Source of the DNA: Deinococcus sp.
Lineage (GTDB): Bacteria > Deinococcota > Deinococci > Deinococcales > Deinococcaceae
Length of the DNA: 8,140 nt
Assembly: GCA_025351205.1 (NCBI GenBank)
Contig: JANXWI010000120.1
Span: 1 to 8,140, forward strand
Direction of reading: 5' to 3'
Under the pieces are notes generated by a model that worked only from the letters and a program-made list of their open reading frames with translations, ran no database searches and was not told the DNA's origin. Shown here piece by piece: positions 1 to 7,935 of the stretch. A program made the translations under genes and the position numbers. Each line of letters begins with the position of its first letter. Within the stretch, counting starts at the first letter, position 1.

Positions 1-562
1 GCTGTTCTTTCTGGAGGCCGTGATCGCGCACCCGCAGGTGTTCGGGGCCGATTTCAAGATTCTGCCCTCGCCCGTCACCGGCATCGTTAATTTCGGCAAC
101 GTCAGCATCACGGCGCAGCGGCTCCTGATCATCGGGGCGTCGCTGGTGGTGATGCTGGCGCTGTTTTACTTTCTCAAGCGCACCACCACCGGAGCCACCA
201 TCGAGGCAATGGCCCAGAACCGTGAGGGGGCGCGGCTGGTGGGTATCAACGTCAGCCGGGTGGCGTCCCTGACCTTCTTCATCTCGGGGGCGCTGGCTGC
301 GGTGGCCGCCAGCCTGTACGCGCCGACCAGCCTGGTGTCGCCCAGCATGGGTGAGGTGATGAACCTCAAGGTCTTTGCGATCATCGTGCTGGGCGGCATG
401 GGCAGCGTGCCGGGGGCCATCGTGGGGGCCTTTCTGCTGGCCTTTGCCGAGACCTTCGGCGGCGTGTTCGTGGGCAGTAACTTTGCCGACGTGGTGGGCT
501 TCGCGGTGCTGGTGATCGTGCTGGCGATCCGGCCCCAGGGCCTGTTCAGGCGGACGGCGTGA
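1..562 (+). CDS. livH: Branched-chain amino acid-type ABC transporter permease LivH (5' partial)
   Basis: This is the C-terminal part (about 186 residues; reading frame from base 2) of an inner-membrane permease of the LivH type. With LivM it forms the pore of an importer for branched-chain amino acids or related amides and ureas. Several hydrophobic segments are visible. The family's cytoplasmic coupling region, around EAMAQNREGARLVGINV, contacts the ATPases and is followed by a glycine/alanine-rich helix. A second conserved stretch, FAIIVLGGMGSVPGAIVGA, precedes the final helix, and the protein ends in the typical RPQGLF motif. The real start lies left of the window; the GTG at base 20 is internal. 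The TGA stop overlaps the GTG start of livM by 4 nt. The exact substrate cannot be read from the permease, so urea or amide import remains possible. The family call is firm. Confidence 0.93.
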   Translation, partial: LFFLEAVIAHPQVFGADFKILPSPVTGIVNFGNVSITAQRLLIIGASLVVMLALFYFLKRTTTGATIEAMAQNREGARLVGINVSRVASLTFFISGALAAVAASLYAPTSLVSPSMGEVMNLKVFAIIVLGGMGSVPGAIVGAFLLAFAETFGGVFVGSNFADVVGFAVLVIVLAIRPQGLFRRTA

Positions 563-1549
563 CCGCTGCTCCTGCGCGTGCCCTGCCCACCGGCTGGCCC
601 TGGCTGCTCGTGCTGCTGCTCGCGGCCCTCGCGCCGCTGCTGGTCAGGTCGGGCTACGTGCTCGACGTCGCGATCAACGTGATGATCTTTTCGATTGCCG
701 CCTACGGCATGAACGTCATGCTGGGCTACGCCGGGCTGCTGCCGCTGGCGCACGCGGGGTTTTTCGGCATCGGGGCGTATACGGTCGGTCTGCTGACGCT
801 CAAGGCGGGCTGGAGCTTCTGGCTGGCCTGGCCGCTGGGCGTCGCGTTGTGCGCCGTGTTGGGGCTGCTGCTGGGACTGGTGGCGTTCCGCACCCGCGAC
901 GACGTGTTTGCCATCTTCACGCTGGGCGTGGGCGTCATTATTACCCAGGTGATCAACAAGTGGGACGCCCTGACCGGCGGCAACGACGGCCTGAACGGGA
1001 TCGCCGCCCCGAAGCTGCTGGGCATCGATTTCGGCAAATCGCTGAGTTTCTACTATCTGGCGCTGCTGTCTCTGGCCCTGACCATTTTCCTGGTGGCGCG
1101 AGTGCGCTCCTCACTGTTCGGGCGCTCACTCATCGCCGTCCGGGGTGGGGAAGACCTGGCCAGAAGTGCTGGCATCAACGTCTATACCCACAAGCTGCGC
1201 GTGATGATGCTCTCCACAGCGCTGGCGGGCTTCGCGGGCGGACTGTACGCGGTGTACATCGGCTTTCTGGGGGCCGCCATCACCGGGCCGACCACCACCT
1301 TCACCATTCTGCTGTACCTGCTGGTGGGCGGCGTGGGCACGCTGGCCGGGCCACTGTTGGGCACCCTGATCATCCGGGTGCTCCAGCAGAGCATCCAGGG
1401 GCTTCAGGACTACCAGTACATTGTGTTCGGGCCGCTGCTGGTGCTGCTCGTTCTCTTCTTCCCGGCGGGGCTGGCGGGCCTGTGGGAGCATCTGCGGGGT
1501 CGCCGCACGGCCTCCCTGTCAGGTCGCAAGGCCGGGAAGGGGGTGCAGG

Positions 1550-1563
<14 letters not shown>
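559..1563 (+). CDS. livM: Branched-chain amino acid-type ABC transporter permease LivM
   Basis: This 334-residue second permease subunit pairs with LivH in the cytoplasmic membrane. It begins with GTG at 559 inside the livH stop (GTGA overlap), which implies translational coupling. Hydrophobic helices run from about residue 14 to 305. The family motif GYAGLLPLAHAGFFGIGAY lies at about 56-74. The extracytoplasmic GGNDGLNGI motif is at 140-148. The coupling-helix region (AVRGGEDLARSAGINVYTHK) is at about 193-212, and the LVGGVGTLAGPLLG motif at 255-268. The last 25 residues are a basic, probably cytoplasmic tail; its final codons overlap livG by 14 nt. Length is normal for the family. The product is certain; the substrate is inferred. 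Confidence 0.95.
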
Positions 1564-2399
<836 letters not shown>

Positions 2400-2407
<8 letters not shown>

Positions 2408-3107
2408 GGTCCGCAACCTCTCGGTGCGCTACGGCGCGTACACCGCCCTGCACGGCGTGAACCTGACGGTGAACAGCGGCGAGATCGTGGTTCTGCTGGG
2501 GGCCAACGGCGCGGGCAAGAGCAGCCTGTTCAGGACGATCTCGGGCCTCCAGCGCCCCAGCGGCGGCGACGCGGTGTACCAGGGCGAGACGCTCACCCTG
2601 GGCCGCCCGGAGCGCTGCGTGGCCCTGGGCGTCTCGCTGTGCCCGGAAGGCCGCCTGCTGTTTCCACTGCTGAGCGTGGAAAAAAACCTGCGGCTGGGCG
2701 CCTACACCCACCGCCGCGACTCGGCTGGCAACCAGGCTGAACTGGAGCGCATCTACGCCCTGTTTCCCATTCTGCACGACAAGCGGGCCGACCCCGCCGG
2801 AAGCCTGTCGGGCGGTCAGCAGCAGATGGTTGCCATCGGACGTGCGCTGATGGCCCGGCCAAAAGTGCTGCTGCTCGACGAACCGAGCCTGGGCCTCGCG
2901 CCGCTGGTGGTCGATCAGGTGTTCGCCGCCGTGCAGCGCGTCAACGAGGCGGGCGTGAGCGTGCTGCTGGCCGAGCAGAACGCCTTTGCCGCGCTGGGCA
3001 TCGCGCACCGAGCCTACGTGATGGAGGGCGGGCACGTGGTCACCCAGGGCAGCCGCGACGAACTGCTGCACGATGACCGGGTGCGGAGCGCGTACCTGGG
3101 GGTCTAG
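2400..3107 (+). CDS. livF: ABC transporter ATP-binding protein LivF
   Basis: This is the second cytoplasmic ATPase of the importer, 235 residues. The ATG at 2400 has a GGAGG site at 2387-2391, 8 nt upstream, and gives the standard N-terminus MLEVRNLSVRYG; an upstream in-frame ATG at 2346 would add an atypical leader. Motifs are Walker A GANGAGKSS (34-42), the LivF-typical CPEGR at 81-85, a canonical signature LSGGQ (136-140), Walker B VLLLDEP (156-162) and AEQN at 191-194. Glutamine in place of the switch histidine there is normal for LivF. The protein ends at AYLGV, as usual. The gene overlaps livG by 8 nt and is the last gene of the operon; I see no convincing hairpin terminator in the 55 bases after it. 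The heterodimer probably uses the intact LivF signature opposite the LivG nucleotide site. Confidence 0.95.
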
Positions 3108-3162
3108 GATTGAAGTCTGGGTGCCACTTTGCCAGGCGGCTGATTTTCACTTTCCGCACCGC

Positions 3163-3193
3163 TTGACTTCGAGTGCGCTCCAGGGGGTACGGT
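3163..3193 (+). promoter_or_regulatory. MerR-type promoter with 19-bp spacer and internal dyad
   Basis: A -35 TTGACT (3163-3168) and a -10 TACGGT (3188-3193) are separated by 19 bp instead of the usual 17. MerR-family activators correct exactly this over-long spacing by untwisting the DNA. An imperfect dyad, GAGTGCGCTC (3171-3180), lies in the spacer with partly matching outer arms. It resembles the GAGTGC-CTC-CAGG operators I know from other MerR-regulated promoters. The GTG codon at 3200 lies 6 nt beyond the -10, so transcription should begin at or next to the start codon. The operator role is inferred; the spacing and hexamers are seen directly. Confidence 0.75.
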
Positions 3194-3199
3194 GAGGGC

Positions 3200-3709
3200 G
3201 TGACGGTCCTGCCTTCCACACAACCGGCTGCGCCACAAGCTCCCGTGCTTCCTGCGGCTGGCCTGAGCATCGGCGAGGCGGCGCTGCGGCTGGGCGTGAG
3301 CGTCCATACCCTGCGCTACTACGAGCGCGACGGCCTGCTGAACGTGCCGCGCCTGCCTGCTGCAAGGGAGACGGAAACCGTTCAGCCGCCAGACAGCCGC
3401 CACGCCCAGCGCCGCTACGGCGAAAGCGAGCTGAGCCTGTTGCGCTTCCTGCTGGTGCTGCGGGGCACGGGCATGCCGATGAGCCTGATCCGGCGCTACA
3501 TGGCGCTGGTGCGGGCGGGGGAAGACACCGTTGCCGAGCGGCGAGAACTGCTCGTGTCGCACCAGCGGGCCGTGACCGCCCAGATTGCGGCGCTGGGGGA
3601 AAACCTGAAGGCCATCGAGCAGAAAATCGTGAAGTATGACCGTGCGGGCGGCTGTGCGCCCCTTCCAGCCAGCGAAGGTACAAGCTGCGAGACCACCGGA
3701 GGACATTGA
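3200..3709 (+). CDS. MerR-family transcriptional regulator (AdhR/NmlR-like)
   Basis: This 169-residue DNA-binding regulator has a helix-turn-helix at about residues 22-41 and the family hallmark TLRYYERDGLL (37-47). A wing ends in QRRYGESEL (70-78), and a long dimerisation helix ending around YD (147) follows. The start is placed at GTG 3200, 6 nt after a -10 hexamer. A GTG at 3173 would extend the protein by 9 residues but lies inside the promoter. The helical region (RGTGMPMSLIRRYMALVRAGEDTV) resembles regulators of the AdhR/NmlR type that respond to aldehydes and sit next to oxidoreductases. By my recollection of AdhR, the reactive cysteine position is occupied here by V86; the only cysteines are C152 and C163 in the C-terminal tail. 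The wing carries an unusual insertion of about 20 residues (50-70). The reductase gene begins 1 nt after the stop. Confidence 0.9.
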   Translation: MTVLPSTQPAAPQAPVLPAAGLSIGEAALRLGVSVHTLRYYERDGLLNVPRLPAARETETVQPPDSRHAQRRYGESELSLLRFLLVLRGTGMPMSLIRRYMALVRAGEDTVAERRELLVSHQRAVTAQIAALGENLKAIEQKIVKYDRAGGCAPLPASEGTSCETTGGH

Positions 3710-3710
3710 A

Positions 3711-4697
<987 letters not shown>

Positions 4698-4715
4698 CCC
4701 AAAGGTCCTTCAGAC

Positions 4716-4755
4716 GGCCTGCCCATCAGCCATCTTGCGGCCTGATGGGCAGGCC
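4716..4755. terminator. Perfect 14-bp hairpin between convergent genes
   Basis: The arms 4716-4729 (GGCCTGCCCATCAG) and 4742-4755 are perfect reverse complements around a 12-nt loop. The hairpin lies in the 91-bp gap between the convergent aldo/keto reductase and hisC genes, the right place for a two-way terminator. No T run follows on either strand, so it is not a classic intrinsic terminator. It may act as a transcript-end stabiliser or with a factor such as Rho. The structure is seen; the function is inferred. Confidence 0.65.
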
Positions 4756-4788
4756 CTCACCGTATGCTCCGTCCCAGATGGCCCTTCT

Positions 4789-5898
4789 CTACTCCGCGTC
4801 CAGTTCCAGCACCGCCGTCAGCAGCAGGTCGTTCTGCTCCTTTGTGCCCACGCTGACCCGCAGGCAGCCTTCCAGCATCGGCTGCCTGTCCTGACGGCGC
4901 ACCAGCAGGCCGCGCGAGAGCAGAAAGGCGTAGGCGTGCGCGGCGTCTGGGGTCCGCAGCAGAAAAAAATTGGCCTGGCTCGGGTGGGCGCGTAGCTTGG
5001 TCAGGCCGCTCAGCTCGCGCAGCATCCGCTCACGCTCCCAGATCGCCTCCTCGGCCCGTACCTTGACGTACTGCGGGTGTTCCAGCGCCACCTCGGCCAC
5101 CACCTGCGTGAGCGTGCTGACGTTGAAAGCGCTCACCAGCTTCTGGAGGTTTTCTGCGAGTTCCGCGCCCGCCAGCGCGTAGCCCAGCCGCAGCCCGGCC
5201 AGCCCCCAGGCTTTGGAAAAGGTGCGCAGCGACACGCGGTTGCCGCGTTCTTGCACCAGGGATTTGTAGTCGCTGCCCGAATACTGGTGGTACGCCTCGT
5301 CGATCACCACGATCCAGTCGTCGCCCGCCGCGTCAATCACCGCCCGCAGGTCGCTCTCGGTGTCCAGAAAGCCGGTGGGGGCGTGCGGCTGCGGCAGAAA
5401 CAGCACGCCGGGGCCACCGCATGCCAGTTCGCGCTGCATGGCCGCCACGTCCAGCCCGAAGTCGGCCCTGAGCGGAACCCGTGTGAGCTGCGCGCCGAGC
5501 ATCCGGCCCTCCAGCTCATAAACCGAGAAGTTGGGCTGCACCGTCAGCACCCGCCGCCCGATGCCGCCCAGTTCGGTCAGCAGCTTGATGATCACGTTGC
5601 TGCCGGGCGTGACCACCACGCCTCCTTGGTCCCAGCCCTCGTAGGCACCGATTTTTGCCTTCAGCGTCTCGGCGTGCAGGTCCGGGTAGCGGTTCCAGTC
5701 GCGGGCCAGCATGCGCTCCACGGCCAGCCTGCGGAGTGTGAGGGGAAAATCGAGGGCGCTCTCGTTCTGGTCGAGCTTGAACGGCGCGTCTACGGGCGTG
5801 AACGGGTACGCGGGCGTGGAGCGCACCTCGGGGCGCACGGCGCTGGCCTGATGACCGTTGGCCTGAAGAGCGGTGGAGGGTTTGGGCACGGAGGTCAT
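4789..5898 (-). CDS. hisC: Histidinol-phosphate aminotransferase (class I/II, PLP-dependent)
   Basis: This 369-residue cytoplasmic enzyme should transfer an amino group between glutamate and imidazole-acetol phosphate in histidine biosynthesis. The fold-type I motifs are in order: KLDQNES (41-47), VTPGSN (96-101), PHAPTG (171-176), VIDEAYHQY (198-206), the PLP-binding SKAWGLAGLRLGY with Schiff-base K229, and the substrate carboxylate arginine in CLRVSVG (R347). The first 30 or so residues form a variable leader. The ATG at 5898 is 6 nt after a -10 hexamer, so the mRNA is probably leaderless. No other his gene is adjacent, which is common where the pathway is scattered. A related aminotransferase acting on aromatic amino acids is the main alternative, given the family's overlap. 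Confidence 0.88.
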   Translation of the reverse strand: MTSVPKPSTALQANGHQASAVRPEVRSTPAYPFTPVDAPFKLDQNESALDFPLTLRRLAVERMLARDWNRYPDLHAETLKAKIGAYEGWDQGGVVVTPGSNVIIKLLTELGGIGRRVLTVQPNFSVYELEGRMLGAQLTRVPLRADFGLDVAAMQRELACGGPGVLFLPQPHAPTGFLDTESDLRAVIDAAGDDWIVVIDEAYHQYSGSDYKSLVQERGNRVSLRTFSKAWGLAGLRLGYALAGAELAENLQKLVSAFNVSTLTQVVAEVALEHPQYVKVRAEEAIWERERMLRELSGLTKLRAHPSQANFFLLRTPDAAHAYAFLLSRGLLVRRQDRQPMLEGCLRVSVGTKEQNDLLLTAVLELDAE

Positions 5899-5904
5899 GC
5901 CCTG

Positions 5905-5910
5905 ATCTTA
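5905..5910 (-). promoter_or_regulatory. hisC -10 hexamer of a leaderless promoter
   Basis: On the minus strand TAAGAT is followed by exactly 6 nt and then the hisC ATG. This matches the TANNNT signature of leaderless Deinococcus genes, where transcription starts at the A of the start codon. There is no purine-rich ribosome-binding site between it and the ATG. I see no good -35 box 16-19 bp upstream. Confidence 0.65.
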
Positions 5911-5964
5911 ACGCCGGGGAAGCGGGCGGCGCTGGAAGGCGGATCGGCGGGCTGGGTCAGGCGC

Positions 5965-5970
5965 TACACT
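5965..5970 (+). promoter_or_regulatory. Probable -10 of the TetR-family gene
   Basis: TACACT fits TANNNT and lies 12 nt before the ATG at 5983, leaving at most a short leader with a weak AGG. It sits in the 84-bp divergent region shared with hisC. No clear -35 and no strong TetR-type palindrome are seen. Confidence 0.45.
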
Positions 5971-5982
5971 CGGGACAGGTCT

Positions 5983-6705
5983 ATGTCAATCTCCGACGCT
6001 TCTTCCCCCCCACCAGATACCAGGTCACCAGATACCAGGTCACCAGACGCCCGGTCACAGAACATCCAGTCGCCCGACGTTCCGGACAGCCCCGTCAGCC
6101 GCCGGGAGCAGATCTATCTGGTGGCCGGACGGCTGTTTTCAGAACGCGGGTACCACGCCACCAGCATGCGCGATCTGGCCGCCGAACTGGGCATACAGGG
6201 CGGCAGTCTGTACGCCCACATTTCGGGCAAGGAAGACCTGCTGATCGAGATCGTGAACCGGGCGGCCCGTCAGTTTGATGCCGCGCTGTACAGCCTGCGC
6301 AGCGAGCAGCTGACCCCGCAGGGCCGGCTGCGCGAGGCCATGACCCGGCATCTGGGCGTGATCGCTGAGAACATGGACAGCGCCACGGTGTTTTTTCACG
6401 AGTGGAAGCACCTGAGTCCGGAGCCGCTCGCCGCCGTGATCGCGTGGCGTGACGGCATCGAGGCGTTTTACCGTGAATTGATTGCCGAGGGCGTGCAGGC
6501 GGGGGTCTACCGCCCGGAGCTGAACGTCAAGATGGCGGCCAATCTGGTGCTCAGCAGCGTCAACTGGGCCTACACCTGGTACCGCCCCGGCGGCGCGCTC
6601 AGCCCGCAGGACGTGGCGACCAGCTTCGAGCAGATGCTGCTTGCGGGTCTGGAGCAGCCAGCCGGGCAGCAGCTTTCTGGCCCGCCGGCCACAGGAGAAC
6701 AGTAA
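5983..6705 (+). CDS. TetR-family transcriptional regulator with repetitive N-terminal leader
   Basis: This 240-residue regulator has its TetR DNA-binding domain at about residues 38-85: SRREQIYLVAGRLFSERGY, then the helix-turn-helix TSMRDLAAELGIQGGSLYAHISGKEDLL. The ligand/dimer domain continues through FFHEWKHLSPE (137-147) to WAYTWYRPGGALSPQDVA (195-212). This C-terminal pattern is typical of the KstR2/PaaR/FadR-like group that responds to acyl-CoA or phenylacetyl-CoA, so an acyl-CoA ligand is inferred. The ATG at 5983 is the only plausible start. The open frame continues upstream antisense to hisC, but that part lacks TetR features. The first 37 residues are Ser/Pro/Asp-rich and contain a pentapeptide repeat (SPDTR), an unusual disordered leader for this family. 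The gene is divergent from hisC, and the stop overlaps the next start (TAATG). Confidence 0.9.
   Translation: MSISDASSPPPDTRSPDTRSPDARSQNIQSPDVPDSPVSRREQIYLVAGRLFSERGYHATSMRDLAAELGIQGGSLYAHISGKEDLLIEIVNRAARQFDAALYSLRSEQLTPQGRLREAMTRHLGVIAENMDSATVFFHEWKHLSPEPLAAVIAWRDGIEAFYRELIAEGVQAGVYRPELNVKMAANLVLSSVNWAYTWYRPGGALSPQDVATSFEQMLLAGLEQPAGQQLSGPPATGEQ
6012..6056 (+). repeat. 15-bp tandem repeat in the TetR leader
   Basis: Two identical copies of ACCAGATACCAGGTC (6012-6026, 6027-6041) are followed by a third with three changes (6042-6056) and a more degenerate fourth (6057-6071). The unit is five codons, so copy changes keep the frame and alter only the length of the SPDTR-type leader. Replication slippage is the likely origin. 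Confidence 0.85.
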
Positions 6706-7049
6706 TGGCCGCCGCACCCACCGTCACCGTCAAAATCAGAGACGTGCTGCGCTACGGCCAGCAGCGGGCCGAGCAGTCGCTGCGCACCCAGCAGCTCGAA
6801 CTGGGCGAGGATTTGTTCGTCCGTATAGCAGGAGGGGGCCGCAGCTTTCTGCTGTTTCAGCTCGACGGTGAACCCGAACAGAGCACCGCCCGCGCGGTGG
6901 CCGAGGCGCTGGGGCTGAAAAACCCGGTGTATGGCTGGCACCAGGGCAAGACGCTGCGCTCGCTGACGGTGGTGGAGGCGGGGGCCGAGCCACAGGCCGC
7001 AGAGTCACAGGCTGAGTCACAGGTTCCAGAATCTGGCGGTCAGGCGTAG
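6705..7049 (+). CDS. Conserved-looking hypothetical protein coupled to TetR gene
   Basis: I do not recognise this 114-residue protein. It starts at ATG 6705, overlapping the TetR stop (TAATG), with AGGAGA at 6693-6698 as ribosome-binding site, so translation is probably coupled. A compact core (residues 6-90) looks like a small alpha/beta domain: a charged helix (IRDVLRYGQQRAEQSLRTQQ), two hydrophobic strands (DLFVRI, SFLLFQL), a helix (TARAVAEALGL), then NPVYGWHQGKTLRSLTVVE. There is no signal peptide, membrane segment, cysteine or obvious catalytic motif. The last 24 residues are a Gln/Glu/Ser repeat tail. Its position directly behind the regulator suggests a shared role or regulation, but no function can be given. 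The coding call is supported by the ribosome-binding site, the overlap and protein-like composition. Confidence 0.75.
   Translation: MAAAPTVTVKIRDVLRYGQQRAEQSLRTQQLELGEDLFVRIAGGGRSFLLFQLDGEPEQSTARAVAEALGLKNPVYGWHQGKTLRSLTVVEAGAEPQAAESQAESQVPESGGQA
6984..7022 (+). repeat. Short degenerate repeat in the hypothetical protein's tail
   Basis: Units resembling GCNGAGTCACAG occur three times: 6984-6995 with one change, 6999-7010 (partly offset) and 7011-7022. They encode AEPQ, AESQ and AESQ. This is a low-complexity, probably disordered tail of a kind that varies in length between strains. Confidence 0.6.
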
Positions 7050-7103
7050 GCCGACCCACATCATGAAGGCTGCGCCGTCTGTCCCGCTCACGCGCCCAGG
7101 TTT

Positions 7104-7109
7104 TAAAGT
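7104..7109 (+). promoter_or_regulatory. Deaminase -10 hexamer of a leaderless promoter
   Basis: TAAAGT is followed by 6 nt (CAGGTT) and the deaminase ATG at 7116. This is the same spacing as at the merR-family gene and hisC, and it predicts a leaderless mRNA. The AGG in the spacer is too close to the ATG to act as a ribosome-binding site. A convincing -35 is not seen. Confidence 0.65.
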
Positions 7110-7115
7110 CAGGTT

Positions 7116-7739
7116 ATGACACCGAGTGAACAGTCTTCCGGGATTCCCACCGACCAGCCGCTCACCGACCAGCCGCCCGCCGTCCAGGGGTCACCGGTTC
7201 AGCAGGCCGAGCAGCAGGACCGCAAGTTTCTGGAACACGCCCTGCAACTGGCCCGCGAGGCCCAGGAGGCGGGCAGTTCTGCGGTGGGGGCGGTGCTGGT
7301 CAATGCTGCCGGACAGGTGGTGGCCGAGGGGCAGAACCGCACGGGCGAGAGGTTCGGCCCGGACCGGGTGGGCGGCATGGGGCTGGCGCACGCCGAGATG
7401 GACGCCTTCTTCCGGGCGGGCAAGCTGAAGGACCCGGAAACCCTGACGCTGTACACCAGCCTGGAACCCTGCCTGATGTGCGGCGGCGGCAGTGTTCTGC
7501 TGGGAATCGGGCGCATCGTCTGGGCCACCGACGACGCCTGGGGCGGTTCGGGCCGCATGATCGCCTGGGACCAGCACCCGGCCATGAAAGACACCCGGGT
7601 GACGCCCACGCCGTTTGCTGATCTGGAACGCCAGGGAGCGGAACTGTTCGCACCGGAAGCAAAAAAAGCCTTCCCAGACGAGGGCTGGGCCATGTGGCGC
7701 GCGCGTTATCCGCAGGAAACGGCGGGGGTTGGAGACTGA
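7116..7739 (+). CDS. Cytidine/deoxycytidylate-family deaminase (nucleoside or base deaminase)
   Basis: This 207-residue zinc hydrolase removes an amino group from a nucleobase or nucleoside. The zinc site is complete: HAE at 92-94 (H92 ligand, E94 proton shuttle) and PCLMC at 118-122 (C119 and C122 ligands), after the core strand AVGAVLVN. The C-terminal part (WAMWRARYP near 191-199) looks more like guanine or general nucleoside deaminases than a compact TadA. tRNA adenosine deaminase is still possible from the family motifs, and substrate cannot be settled by eye. The first 33 or so residues are Pro/Gln/Ser-rich with a repeated DQP motif and are not part of the fold. An internal start is possible, but the leaderless promoter supports ATG 7116. 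It is transcribed separately from the upstream pair. Confidence 0.88.
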   Translation: MTPSEQSSGIPTDQPLTDQPPAVQGSPVQQAEQQDRKFLEHALQLAREAQEAGSSAVGAVLVNAAGQVVAEGQNRTGERFGPDRVGGMGLAHAEMDAFFRAGKLKDPETLTLYTSLEPCLMCGGGSVLLGIGRIVWATDDAWGGSGRMIAWDQHPAMKDTRVTPTPFADLERQGAELFAPEAKKAFPDEGWAMWRARYPQETAGVGD

Positions 7740-7811
7740 GGCGCGCTGGATTCCTGCACAGGCGTTTGCCACCGGAGAGGTCGGCGGCCCGGAGTGCTGA
7801 GCGTTTGCAAC

Positions 7812-7852
7812 AGCAGGAGGGGACGCCAGATGATTCGGCGTCCCCTCCTGCT
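7812..7852 (+). terminator. Strong intrinsic terminator, 16-bp perfect stem
   Basis: The arms 7812-7827 (AGCAGGAGGGGACGCC) and 7837-7852 pair perfectly around a 9-nt loop. They are followed by a T-rich stretch (TGTTCTTGCTTCATT). With a one-base bulge the pairing extends a few bases further out. It lies about 70 bases after the deaminase stop and would end that transcript. It may also stop the convergent gene from the right, although the minus-strand side is poor in T. Confidence 0.85.
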
Positions 7853-7935
7853 TGTTCTTGCTTCATTCATTGACGGTGGGATCAGGCCCCTGCTGGGCGT
7901 TGACCCGGCATCCTCAACTCAGTGCTGACCGTGCC

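Noticed and set aside
3108..3162. Possible terminator after livF
   Set aside because: Only 3-4 bp pairings could be found (for example CTGG/CCAG), too weak to call.
5911..5964. Possible TetR operator palindrome in the divergent hisC/TetR region
   Set aside because: The best arms (AGCG/CGCT) are only 4 bp and expected by chance at this GC content.
5077..5982. Long + strand open frame running antisense to hisC into the TetR gene, which could suggest a larger fusion protein
   Set aside because: The upstream part is His/Arg/Gln-rich shadow sequence of hisC with no recognisable domain. hisC on the opposite strand has complete motifs, and the TetR start at 5983 has its own -10. High GC easily keeps such frames open.
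6012..6071. Tandem repeats as a possible CRISPR array
   Set aside because: The 15-bp units are directly adjacent, with no spacers, and lie in frame within a coding region.
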